This document shows positions 21,936-32,203 of a DNA stretch of 64,000 bases, piece after piece. The DNA is from Periplaneta americana (lineage: Eukaryota > Arthropoda > Insecta > Blattodea > Blattidae). Within the stretch, counting starts at the first letter, position 1; each line of letters opens with the position of its first letter. A program made the position numbers and the translations under genes. The DNA lies in the NCBI RefSeq assembly GCF_040183065.1, contig NC_091123.1:106482321-106546320 (forward strand). The letters run 5' to 3'. The notes beneath the pieces were generated by a model. The model did no database searches. It was not told the origin of the DNA and saw only the letters and a program-made list of their open reading frames with translations.

Positions 21936-23227
21936 TGATTCTAATGCAAAAGAAAATCCGGTTCTTAAAGGTCTTCTAGCATTAATTTCATGTAATACCA
22001 ACATCAAAACATCGAAAATATTCATGTGGAATGGTTTCATATGCCTACAAGAGAACTTTCAAAACTACAAGGTTTAATAATACTGTACACTAAACAAGAA
22101 AGCAAAATATACATCTGACATTCACAAATGATACAGTCAATTCAAAACAAAGCTATATTGAACAGGTTTACTGGTAACTGAGGAGAGATGAAGATTTACT
22201 CTTGTATGTTAACAATGACAAAGTTAAAATAACATAAATTGAAGAATGCTTGTATTTCCAAAATTAAATTTCTCATTTCTCACTGAAGAGTTTCCATGGT
22301 GATACAGTTGGCGAAACATACCACTTGGTCATTCATATGGAAATTAATGGAATGAAAACATAAAGTTTTTCTGAACAGAATTTATTATCCTGTCATATAC
22401 AAGAAGAAATAGACAAATTAAATAACATCATTTTTACATGATGATGAACATGTGGAATATAATTTTTGGCGTGTTTTTCTCTTTTTTAACATTCAAACCA
22501 ACAACATGATAAGATAACAAAAGCAGACGCTTGTTTCACATTATATTTGCATTAATCATTATTGTACAAAACTTACCTTCCAGGAAACCCAAGTACTATG
22601 ATATATCACACAAACTTAATCCACATTTATACAACATTTAGTTGTAACAATGAGGCAGCACTAGCTCCTACAATATCCTGGCACAAGACAAAATTAGAAC
22701 TAGATTTCACTGGTTGACTGCCTTCAGTAGTTGGCCTGAGTTTTCCATATCAAATGCCAAATGGACACTAAAAATGTTTATGCACAAAATTCGTATTCTC
22801 ATTATCACAATAATGACATACCGTATAACTTGTTACGGCTGATTTTCATTTGAATAATTAGTAGGTTCTCACTTAGTAATAATATTATAAATATCAAATA
22901 AGAGTCCAATGGTAAATATGGAAGATTTTATTGACTGGAGCTCTTTGCTTTGACCATTCAAACGGCAGTTAAATACATTGTACAATAGTGTAATAATTCT
23001 TCATGTAAAAGTGGTTACAAATTATCATGTTGGAATATAGATATCCAGGCTTGTCAGTATATGTCTAAGTTGTATTAATTATTGTGGGTGAAGCTTTATT
23101 TTGGTATTGCCAGTATAGGGAATTAAAAACAAACACTGAAAATACCTTAGTTTTGTAGTGTGAAGTAGTAGAAACTCGATGTGATCACTCGGAGAGCTGT
23201 GGTCCCACCCAACCAGCTCTAAATAGG
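21936..23227. other. AT-rich stretch with no recognised feature
   Basis: Nothing supported between the hAT element and the inverted-repeat unit at 23228. Confidence 0.5.
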
Positions 23228-23418
23228 TTCCTTACTTGGGCAAATCGCAATATAGCGAACGTAGAAGCTCCGCCCACGACCCCTTCCACTTTTCCCCTAC
23301 TAGCTCAACAGACACTCTACGTGATAGGCGAGTGTTGTGTCGAATGCACATTTCATGTGGATGGGGATAACTTCCCCTACCGGCACTGGCGTTCGCTATA
23401 TTGCTACTTATTCCCTTA
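23228..23418. repeat. Short GC-richer unit with inverted 15-mers (possible MITE)
   Basis: GCAATATAGCGAACG at 23247-23261 recurs exactly inverted at 23390-23404, and the outer flanks share a partly matching CTTAC..GGG stretch. The intervening 128 bases are less AT-rich than the surroundings. No target duplication is clear, so the outer ends are uncertain. Confidence 0.5.
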
Positions 23419-24068
23419 CAGTACTTATATAGGAAAACCGTCCTGCTTGAATAGAGAAGGCGACCATATTTCGTCGTTGTGACGTAATTTGAGATGGTGT
23501 GAGAGAATGATTGCAGTATCGCCAACTGTGGTAACCATTCATACAATCTTACACACCTAATCTAACCGAACCTAACCTAACGTACTACACACCTATTGCA
23601 ACATTCTTCACGTTTAACCATAGACAAATAACAGTCTTTTAGTATAGTACTGTAGTCTGTCACCAGTATTATATGTCGATGTATGTGTGTGCCCAAAGAG
23701 AATGCTCCTGGACCAAATTGTCGTATTTTGCAGTGGTCGTCAGTACTCGCTGAAATGGGTAATAATATAATTATGTTGTACGTAGCAAGATCGATTATTC
23801 AATTGATAGGATATTTTATGAGGTTGTCACGACTGAGATATCTATTGTCAATTGCTTTTATTTGTCAGACGGCCTTGACTGACGGGTATATAAGGACTGG
23901 CGCTCTGAGGGGTGGAGGTACCTGCAATCGGCTGGCCCTATATGGACGCCGCCTGTCCCGGTCCCCATTGCGGAGATCCTTGAGCTTCGTCCCCCTACCA
24001 CCATCCCAGTCCCTTCTGGACTTCCGCGTAAGCCCACCCCTCCCAAGGTAGCTCCCAAGGTCACTGAG

Positions 24069-25811
24069 GTGACATGTATTGACTTGCCCGGTCCTAGCGG
24101 ACTGAATAAGCAAGATGTTACAGTTTTAGCTGATGAAGTGCCGCCGATTCCATCTGGGTCCGGCGCACTTCAGGTCATTAAGGCCAAAAAGAAGAAGAAG
24201 AAGAAGAAGGGCTCAGCTAAGACTGAACAAGGCGGCATTTGTACCGCTAGTGAGCTCACCAAGGAAGAGAGATCTGCTCTCTCTACCTTGGAGCAATTAG
24301 AGGCGGCGACTCTTCAAGTCGTGACCGAGGAGGTCGAACCTGAGGCCCCACAGGAGACGGCTGCTGCCCCTGAGGTAGATCAGGCAGTTTCCCGCCCCCC
24401 TTCCCCAGCTCGTACTCACGTGTCGGAGAGTGAGGACGAGGAAGATGATGTTGAGACGGCCCTCACTAGGCGACGTGGTGATATCCCACCCGTTATTATT
24501 ATGCCAGCCTTCACTGGCTCGCTGGGCCTACTGAACTTAGAGTTCAAGGCCGAATACGAACCGTTGGGCTTATGCTCGTACAGGGCGCGCGGCGGGACGG
24601 CCGTGAAAACTGTTTGCGAAAGGGACTACGCAAATCTTTGCAAGTTCCTGACCGAACGGGGAGTAGCGTACAACTTGCTGCGCCCCAAGAACGACAAGCC
24701 TCTGCGATTCGTTTTGAGAGGAATAGGTATTCACACTGATGAGGAGGACATCCAGGGCGACCTGGAATTCCAAAGCATAATCGTCCGGCGAGTGACGAGG
24801 ATGCACTGATCAAGGACAAAGGCCAAACTCCCAATGGTCATTGTCGATGTGGAGAATTCCCCCGAAACCCGGGATAGAATGAGAGCCTTGCGGCAGTGCT
24901 GCCTGATGAGGGTAACAGTTGAGGACTACGTCCCCAGCAAGCGCCCGCCTCAGTGCAGCAACTGCCAGTGGTACTACCACACGCAGGCTAGCTGCAAAGC
25001 GCAGCCTATGTGTCGAGCTTGCGCACGCCCCCATAGGACTAAAGATTGTCGCAAGCCGCACGATGTCCCCGCTACATGCGCACTCTGTGGTGGCGCTCAC
25101 ACCGCCAATTACGGAGGGTGTCCTGTAGCACTACAGGTTAGAGATGCCACGGAAGGAACGAGCAGGGCTGCCCGACGGAGGAGGGCAGAGCTCGAGGAAC
25201 AGCGGACGCTCCAATACGAGTGGCTCCGGCAGCAGCGGGTGGAGCGAGCTGCGAGGCAGCAGCAGCTGTTCCGAGAACAGCAGCCGCAGCCTCAGGCTCG
25301 CGCCCCTGTGCAGGGGCCTCGTGCGGAGCGACGCACGGAACTCGGGCCGGTCCGCCAACAGCAGCAGCAAACACAGCAGCAGCAGGCGGACATCCCTTCG
25401 CTTTTGGATGTGCCCGTTGCCGCGCCTCTGTGGTCCACCGTGGCAGCGACAGCCCCCCAAACTGCTGCCAATAATGTAGGACCCCTTTCCCAGCGCCCTG
25501 AGCGCAACAGGGGCAGCAGAAAAGCCACCAAGGCTACCACGGTAGAGTCCATCTCCGCCCCTGTCCCACCGGCCCAGCAGGAAGCTATTGCAAGCACCTC
25601 GAAAGGCCCGACCGGTCAAGGCGCTACCTTGGACCAAGTCCAGCATTTTGCCGAGGCGTTGCAATTAGCAAACCCCAACCTCCCGTTCGCCCCAATCCTA
25701 GAAGGATTAACCAGAGTGATAGTTCTCCTTATGGAGAATCCTATGTCTACCCTCCCGGAGATATTTAAGCTCCTAACCTCCCTCGTTTCTCTCAATGGCC
25801 AGATGAAGTGA
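24069..25811 (+). pseudogene. LINE ORF1: gag-like nucleic-acid-binding protein, one in-frame stop
   Basis: A single frame of 580 codons is broken only by TGA at 24807-24809. The N-terminal half has a lysine run (KKKKKKKK, about residue 40) and an acidic segment (SESEDEEDD). Then comes a region like the PRE_C2HC domain of Jockey and X-element ORF1 proteins (YNLLRPKNDKPLRFVLRGI). After the stop the same frame gives VEDYVPSKRPPQCSNCQWY, three zinc knuckles (CSNC...; CRACARPHRTKDC; CALCGGAH..C), a Gln/Arg-rich coil and a short C-terminal hydrophobic segment. Such proteins coat LINE RNA and aid target priming. A start upstream of 24069 is possible. The lone stop suggests a recent loss of coding, or an assembly error. 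Confidence 0.88.
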
Positions 25812-25824
25812 CGGAGTTGCTAGG

Positions 25825-26471
25825 ATGTGTATATGGAACGCCAGGGGCCTTAGACATGATAGACATGAGTTCAGGGCTTTCCTAGACGCTAATAATATAG
25901 ACGTAGCAATTATAACAGAAACGTTCCTGACACCCCAAGTAAATTTAAGATGCGCGGGGTTTAAAGTCTATAGACAAGATAGAGCGGGTAGAAGAGGCGG
26001 AGGTGTAGATAGATTCGTAGTCGCCGGCGACCTCAACGCGAAGCACGCTAGCTGGAACTGTCAACGCCCCAATCGGCAGGGCGATAGGCTTTTTCTAAAT
26101 TCTACAGGAAACGGATACGTCGTGATGGCCCCTAGGGAACCCACACACGTACCGGATGCTGCAAATCAACTCCCTGACATATTGGACATCGCTCTGGTGA
26201 AAGGTCTCACAACTAGAGCGAGATTAACAACCCTGGATGATCTTCCGTCCGACCACCTACCGGTGATATGGAGATCATGCACCCAGTCGAACTCTCCCCA
26301 ACCGCTGAGAAATTCAACTACAAGGCGGCAGACTGGGTGTTCTTCCAAGACCAGGTAGCCGCTACGCTTCCACCACTCCCCCCTGAAGTCACTCCGGCAG
26401 GGATAGATAGCGACCTGACGGAGTGCATAAAGAAGGCAATGGTTGCTGCAATACCGAAACGGTCTTCATAA
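25825..26471 (+). pseudogene. LINE ORF2 N-terminal endonuclease, internally deleted
   Basis: The frame begins MCIWNARGLRHDRHEF (WNARG is the usual first strand of the domain), then IITETFLTP with the catalytic Glu, and reaches RRGGGV near residue 60. The next readable motif is VVAGDLNAKHASWN. Family members normally have some 70-90 residues between these, so about 200-270 bp is deleted in frame. The domain then ends with LPDILDIALVKG and SDHLPVI. A frameshift near 26270 moves the text to the next frame (MHPVELSPTAEKFNY), which ends at TAA 26469. ORF2 should start slightly upstream, where the sequence overlaps the end of ORF1. The enzyme cannot be active. Confidence 0.85.
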
Positions 26472-26480
26472 CCGGGACGG

Positions 26481-28222
26481 ATGCAGCTCCCAGCCTATAT
26501 TAGAGACCTAAAGATCGCCCGCAATAGAGCAAGAACATTGTGGAAGCGTACTAGGTTAGATGAACATAGAATAGAAATGAACCGCTTGCGCAGGCGGATC
26601 AGTGAGGCGGTCCACGAAACGGTCGTGGATGCTTGGAAATCCAAGGTTGAGACGATGGACAGCAGAAACATGTCAGATGTCTGGCGTGTATCTCGAAGTC
26701 TGTCCAATCCGTCTCAATCTATACACCCATTAGTAGTCGGTCCAGATGTCACGGCCTTTACTCCTGAGGGGAAGGCTACCGCACTGGCAGACGTTCTAGA
26801 GACCACTTTTCAACCCGTGGAACAAAATTTAAACTTGCCCCATATCAGAGCTGTTGAGGAATCGGTTCGAGACCTCCTTAGCAGGGAGCCGGAAAATGGG
26901 ATACGACCTACGAACACCCACGAGGTCGCCCATTTCATTCGTCGCCTCGGCCCTCATAAGGCCGCAGGAGCCGACGGTATCCAAGGAATTATATTGCAGC
27001 ATCTCCCAAGGTCAGCTATGAAGCGCATAGCAGAGATAATTAATAACATCTTGGCTTCCGGTCACTATCCCATTCCCTGGAAAGAGGCTCACGTAGTTCT
27101 CTTTCCAAAGCCCGGAAAGGATAAGACGAATCCAAGCAACTATAGGCCTATTAGTTTCCTCAGTTGTCTCAGCAAACTGGCGGAGCGGGTCATACATAGA
27201 CGCCTCACTGAAGTAGTGTTGCCCCAAATTAGGAACGAGCAGTTCGGTTTCCACTCTGGACGTTCCACTACACTCCAGGCACTCCGCATGACGGAGGACA
27301 TTACCTGGGCTATGAGCACGAAGCGTATAGTAGCTGCAGCTTACCTGGACATCGAGCGAGCATTCGACAAGGTTTGGCATGAGGGACTCCTCGTTAAGTT
27401 ACTGGGCATGGGAGTCCCAGATGGAATGATACGCCTCATTTCTAACTACCTCCTAGGCCGTACATTCAAAACCCGTGTAGGCACTAGTTTCTCCACCCCC
27501 CGTGAAATTCACGCAGGAGTCCCACAGGGTTCCAATATTGGGCCCATACTTTTCAATATATTCATTAATGACCTCCCGTTTCGCTATATCCACGGCAGAA
27601 GTAGTAATCTGTATATCTATGCAGACGACACTGCCCTCTTGGCGATGGGCAAAACCTATAGATTAGCGTCCCGTAGCTTGCAGTCGATCTTAGATCACCT
27701 CCAGTCGTGGTTCCACGACTGGAGAATCAAGGTCAATGTAGAGAAATGTCAGGCCATACTCTTTTTACTAAGAGCGAGGCTCGAAGACATACCACCACCA
27801 CCACCCACACTTTTCGGACGAGAAATGCCGTGGATGAACCAAATTAAATATTTAGGGATCATTATGGACTCTCATCTCACCTTCCGAGATCACATCCAAT
27901 CCCTTCTTCGTAAGGCCAACAGGCTGATAGACACTATCCCATTCTGGCGGCCTTAACTCCTGACAACCTGAGGGTAAGACTTAACCATGTATAAGGCCCT
28001 CATTCGCTCTGTCATTACCTATGCCGCACCCCCATGGGGGTTTGCGGCAGTGTCCCATCTCCGTAAACTCCAAGTTATCCAAAACCAGGTGATTCGACTC
28101 ATTACCCATCTCCCCCGAGTCGCCTCGAGAAGAAAGTTCCATGATGAACTAGAGTTGCCAACCATAGACTAGTTCATTGCTCGACTGGCTAGGAACCTGT
28201 ATGCGGAAGCTCGTGCTAATCC
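26481..28222 (+). pseudogene. LINE ORF2 reverse transcriptase (Jockey-type), lightly damaged
   Basis: A 491-codon stretch (26481-27956) carries the RT blocks in order: PHKAAGADGI, NYRPISFLSCLSKLAERV, NEQFGFHSGRSTTLQAL, AAYLDIERAFDKVWHEGL (first catalytic Asp), HAGVPQGSNIGPILFNIFIN, LYIYADDTALLAM (YADD, catalytic pair) and IKYLGIIMDSHLTF. It is in the same frame as the preceding piece and is separated from it only by TAA 26469-26471. After TAA 27954-27956 a short double frameshift leads to MYKALIRSVITYAAPPWGF at 27987, and TAG 28170 interrupts ...LPTID/FIARLARNLYAEARANP. The C-terminal end continues after the P-like insertion at 30891. The RT core itself is uninterrupted. Confidence 0.93.
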
Positions 28223-28319
28223 AGAGCCTTCTTTAGTTAGTACAAGCCGGGGCCATACGTCGGCAACACTGTAATTAACTGTCACCGTACAGTACACGTG
28301 TTTGTGCAAGTGCCGATTT

Positions 28320-29090
28320 TCAATGTAAATTAATGTTACAATATAAGTGTGTGTCGATGGAATTATGTTTACTGTCGTACCAAACGTTAATTGTTGATGT
28401 ATTATAAACTAAATGCGTGTTGGGGATAAAAAAAAAACAAGACAATAAATGAAAATAAAATGGTTGCAGTCTTTGGGAACTTTTACGGTTATGGATGACA
28501 AAGTAATTGACTATTCTATTAAATATTAAATATTGTATAACCACATTTTTATATTCTTATTTGTGGTTTGTGTGTATCAGAATTCTAGTCAAATTGTTGG
28601 GTCTCACCTGCTATATCAATAAAGTTACGCCGTTCGTTTTCAAAGTCATTGTAAACAGCTGTTTTGTGATCCCATAAATGTTGCAGTTTTGTTGTAGATT
28701 CGGAATGCCTGCTATACGTCAGAACTATCTATAATTTGTAGATGCATATAATCATTGTTGGTTTCGTATTTACAGGATTTAAAGTCCACTGAGTTTACGC
28801 TAATTGATACATACATGTACTTAATAGATAACGTTGCGTTTTGTTACGTATTATGTTGAAGGGATGTGTTTTCATTTTTTCATAGATTGTTTTACTTGGC
28901 TTAACTGTATTTACATCCTCATACTTTTATTATAATAGGAATGTCAATAGTTTCTTCTGTTTACATTTTATTTAGGCCTATATGCATAATTCACATTCTT
29001 AGCTTGTTTTCTGTAGTTATATTTATTTAAAATTATATTTTAAAAAGTTTATAACAAATAATTTAGGATAACAGTATTGTTATGGTGACT
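28320..29090. other. Interior of P-like element, non-coding
   Basis: AT-rich, with no continuous frame resembling the catalytic part of a P transposase. I see nothing more specific here. Confidence 0.5.
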
Positions 29091-29171
29091 GGCCAGGTTC
29101 AAACTAAAACTGGCTTCCTGGACATCTGAAATATCTGCCTATCTTCCTCAGAATGGACCAATGCTTTAAAA

Positions 29172-29756
29172 ATGTCAAGCAATATTTTGGCAGTTCGCGC
29201 AATACCGGGCAGAACTCTAAGCACAACCCGCTGCCGTCATCCAGACTGTAGCGAGCTTGAAACACTTGGACACGTGCTTGGACAATGCCCCAAAGGCGAG
29301 CTGCTGATCAATGCTAGACATCATCGTGTACGACATGCTTTGGCGATATCGTTAAAAACTTTAAATTGGGAAATTCATGAGGAAGTACATTTTGTATCAT
29401 CAGATGGTTCTTTTAGACTGGCAGACATTATTGCTATCAACGGACGCTTAAAACGGGCTCTTGTTCTTGACCCTACTATCCGTTTCGAAAGAAACCTAAA
29501 TCAGGCCACCGAGGTTGATATTGAGAAGAAGTCCATATATGAACCTTGTCTGCCGTATCTTTCTCAAAAGTACAACGTCCCTCTTAAACAATGGTCCGTC
29601 ATTGGTTTGCTGTTTGGCAGTAGAGGTTCAATCACAAAATTCACGTGGAATTATCTTAAGGAACTTCACATTCCTTTTGATTCTGTAATGTCTATTCTTA
29701 TAAATATTATCAAGGATTCTCTTCAAATATTACATCATCATCTCTATTTCAATTAA
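29172..29756 (+). CDS. R2-like retrotransposon C-terminus: restriction-like endonuclease (5'-truncated)
   Basis: This open frame of 194 codons starts inside a longer lost protein. It shows the zinc array CRHPDCSELETLGHVLGQC plus RHHRVRH (Cys-Cys-His-Cys type). Next is the endonuclease core with RLADIIAING and ALVLDPTIRFER (Asp, Asp and Arg-x-Glu positions of the PD-(D/E)XK-like fold), and the end ...KDSLQILHHHLYF then TAA. Elements with a C-terminal endonuclease of this type (the R2/R4/NeSL/CRE group) cut target DNA with it. The RT and N-terminal fingers are absent, as expected for 5' truncation during target-primed insertion. The frame is intact but has no promoter or start, so it is a fragment. 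A second, more damaged copy is at 56120-56684. It sits wholly within the P-like element. Confidence 0.82.
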   Translation: MSSNILAVRAIPGRTLSTTRCRHPDCSELETLGHVLGQCPKGELLINARHHRVRHALAISLKTLNWEIHEEVHFVSSDGSFRLADIIAINGRLKRALVLDPTIRFERNLNQATEVDIEKKSIYEPCLPYLSQKYNVPLKQWSVIGLLFGSRGSITKFTWNYLKELHIPFDSVMSILINIIKDSLQILHHHLYFN

Positions 29757-29894
29757 TCAACTTATATTTGCCTTCAACAATTAACTTTCTTTTTTCTTTA
29801 ATGTATCACATCACATTCTTATACATGTTTATTGTATTCAGGACCCTTGTGGTCACTCAAAATTCTTTGAGCTGATGTCTATAATTTAGAAATT

Positions 29895-30050
29895 TATTTT
29901 AGAAAAGCACGACATAATCACGTGAAATTAAAATGCATACGATATCCTACACCTTTCATGTCAGAGGTGAAACAACATTAAGCGGCAAAACATTGTCAAT
30001 TTACTAGCCACATAATGGTTAATTGATTGGAATAGGGTATTGCGAAAGTA
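29895..30050. repeat. Direct repeat copy 1 flanking the THAP exon
   Basis: This block matches 30350-30505 in the same orientation: AGAAAARCACGA, CCTTTCA, GARACAHCATTAAG, CGCAAAACATTGTCAATTT, CTAGCC. The two copies have diverged but keep their order. Together they bracket the THAP sequence. Confidence 0.75.
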
Positions 30051-30340
30051 CGTCATTATTTTATTTATCCGAAAGAAGCTCACTGAGCTTAGGAGGTACA
30101 AAAAGAACATTTCCTTTGGAATCACACAATGTATCTATCACCTTTAGAAAAACTGTCATTTGAAAAATGTTTTATGCATACTACAGAATCTTTCTGGGGT
30201 TCCCAATTGCCTCTTTTTATATTTCTCACACACTTCTGCCTTTGTTCAGGATCAACAGGAAATCTAAATGTAGTGACATAACCATCTGTTTTGGTATTGT
30301 AGTTGCTACGACACATAGGCACACAGCACTTTCTAGGCAT
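30051..30340 (-). pseudogene. THAP-domain exon of a P-like transposase
   Basis: Minus strand from ATG 30340: MPRKCCVPMCRSNYNTK, FRFPVDPEQRQKCV, then VVCIKHFSNDSF. The spacing CCVPMC ... VVC-x2-H with the FRFP segment is the C2CH zinc signature of THAP domains, which bind transposon-end DNA in P-type transposases. A frameshift after KGDRYI is followed in another frame by KGNVLFVPPKLSELL, resembling the short stretch after the THAP domain. No catalytic core follows, so the transposase has been deleted to its first exon or domain. A domesticated THAP gene is unlikely, since the unit sits inside bounded transposon ends. Confidence 0.8.
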
Positions 30341-30349
30341 CTGAAATAT

Positions 30350-30505
30350 TTCTAGAAAAACACGATAGATAATCGCATAAGATAATATTAAAATATATCC
30401 TAAACCTTTCACAGATGAAACACCATTAAGTCGCAAAACATTGTCAATTTGCTAGCCGCAAATTTGTTAACTGAGTGGAACTTAAGAATACTGCGTAGGA
30501 GCTTA
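30350..30505. repeat. Direct repeat copy 2 flanking the THAP exon
   Basis: Partner of 29895-30050. It is followed by AT-rich sequence to the right end of the P-like element. Confidence 0.75.
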
Positions 30506-30890
30506 CGTCTTTATTGCATTATTGATTTTATTATTTTCGGTGCAAGGAATATCTTTTTTATTTATTTATTTACCTTCGTACTGTCAATAAAAACATTTTT
30601 TTTTTTTGTAATTATTTTAAGTGGTAGCCTTTGTATGTAAGTAGCCTACTTACGCCGTATTCTGAAGTATAGCTAATTGATTGCAATAAAACACTATTTT
30701 CGAACCCGTAATAATTTACATCACTACTCTGAATCTTGATCTTACCTTTGTGCATGAAGTAATATTGAAAAAATACGCGTTACGTATAACGAAAGCAATG
30801 AGCAAACACAAGATCACTCTAAAATCTCCCGCCTCCACTCTGCGTTGCCAAACCTAACCATGCCCCGGCTTGTAACTAAAGAAGGCTCTG

Positions 30891-30983
30891 GCTAACCCCA
30901 ACCCGCTCATATCTGGCCTCGGCCAGTATGATCCTAGGTTACGGCATAGACACCAGACAGGTCCATTAGCTATACTATTGTGA
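30891..30983 (+). pseudogene. Last codons of the LINE ORF2
   Basis: The frame reads ANPNPLISGLGQYDPRLRHR and ends at TGA 30981-30983. It is the natural end of the Jockey-type ORF2 that breaks off at 28222. The motif NPLISGLGQYDPR is common at the end of this family's ORF2. Confidence 0.8.
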
Positions 30984-31139
30984 CAGGAGGACAGGGAGGC
31001 TGGCGTTACTCCCAGGTTTTGGTAGCCACGACTCAACTCCATGAGACTCCTTGGATAGTGCAACCGCTTTAAAATGACCTTGTCTTAACTGGGCTAAGCA
31101 AATTCCCTCCCTAACAATATCTACATTTGTTGATCGATG

Positions 31140-31620
31140 GAACTATCATAGAGCCAATGGGCTAGTATATATCCATCGATTCATAGAGTCATCCTACCTA
31201 AGAGCCAACTGGCTAGTCTCTGAAATTGAGACAACTCATCCTGCTTAAGGTTTTTCCGTGGTTTTCCTAAGGCACTAAGACAAATTTCGGGATGAGCCCT
31301 AAAAGAAATGGGCCACGGACCTGCACTCATCTCCCCATGAATCTCCCTAATTACTCTAAATTAATTAATAATTACATCTCTCCCCTCTCTTCGTAATTAA
31401 GTCACCATAAAGCCAAATGGCTGGTCTCTAAATTGAGACGATTCAACAAGGCTCATGACAACAATCACCTCCTACATAATAGCCAAATTGGCTAGTCTCT
31501 TATATGAGACAACTCATCCTGCCTAAGGTATTCCGTGGTTTTCCTAAGGCGTAAGACAAATGTCGGGATGAGCCCTATAAGAAATGGGCCACGGACCTAT
31601 ATGCCCTTCCCCATATATAT
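31140..31620 (+). repeat. Partial tandem repeats in the LINE 3' untranslated region
   Basis: A block of about 125 bp starting AGCCAACTGGCTAGTCTCTG (about 31201-31325) returns at about 31480-31605 with about 90% identity by eye (AACTCATCCTGC, CCGTGGTTTTCCTAAGGC, GGGATGAGCCCT, AATGGGCCACGGACCT). The short AGCCAAxxGGCTxGT motif is also at about 31151 and 31412, giving alternating spacings of roughly 50-70 and 210 bases. It is non-coding. Confidence 0.8.
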
Positions 31621-32203
31621 TCCACTTTTCTTGTAAACGACGTATGGCCTAGTTCAGAACCTCTAAATTGTCTATGAAATGTACGAGGTCACTCAATTAG
31701 TCGCAATTTGAAAGGACAGGGACCTCTCAAATTGCAGATTTAGAATTCACGGCGCCTCTTCCAACGGCCTTCACATGCCTTGTCATCGAACAACAGATGA
31801 CAGCGTCTTGCCATCCTAATGGCAAACAACAGCCAACTCCTCCTCGCCCCGTCCCGTGATCACTTGATCAAATCTCAGTCCCCCTCGCGTATGTGGTAAC
31901 TAAGAGGTTACGTCCAATTTCGGCATCCCCTTCAAAATTTTCTAGAGCTGCTTCAGTGGAGCAGCGTAACCCGGAGTGAGACTAGTGGCCAACAGGCTTG
32001 GAGCTCACATACTTAGTTTTGTACAGCCCCCAACCCCTTGCAAGGACGCGTTTTGCGTACCTTTTAAATTTGTCCTCCCAATTCTCTTTCGATTTTTCGA
32101 GGGGTGGAGGTCGGGGTTTGGAATGGCCCACAAGCAACAATTTATACTAAATATGTTTAGGATTAGTGTAAAACTGGCCTATGTAACGAGTACCGGGTAC
32201 TAG

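Larger units (their letters stand above)
28223..30890 (-). mobile_element. P-like (THAP) DNA transposon inserted in the Jockey-type LINE
   Basis: The plus-strand left end AGAGCCTTCTTTAGTTAGTA continues with CAAGCCGGGGC. The reverse complement of the right end reads CAGAGCCTTCTTTAGTTACA and continues AGCCGGGGC. The flanks are GCTAATCC (28215-28222) and GCTAACCC (30891-30898), a 7/8 duplication, and joining them restores the LINE reading frame (...ARANP + NPLISGLGQYDPR). The 8-bp target, CA-type terminus and a minus-strand THAP exon (30340) point to the P superfamily. The interior also holds the 3' end of an R2-like retrotransposon. Confidence 0.8.
23885..32203 (+). mobile_element. Jockey-type LINE interrupted by a P-like DNA transposon
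   Basis: Codon use and GC content rise sharply at about 23.88 kb. A gag-like ORF1 (24069-25811) and an endonuclease/RT ORF2 (25825-28222) follow. ORF2 is cut after ...EARANP, and its last 31 codons are at 30891-30983, on the far side of the P-like element. The 3' untranslated part (30984 to about 32.2 kb) carries partial tandem repeats. The 5' border and the exact 3' end are not marked by any duplication I can find, so both are approximate. Without the insertion the LINE is about 5.6 kb. Confidence 0.8.

Noticed and set aside
25131..25664. Long minus-strand open frame opposite the gag-like ORF1
   Set aside because: Shadow of the GC-rich, Gln/Arg-rich coding strand; no motifs of its own.
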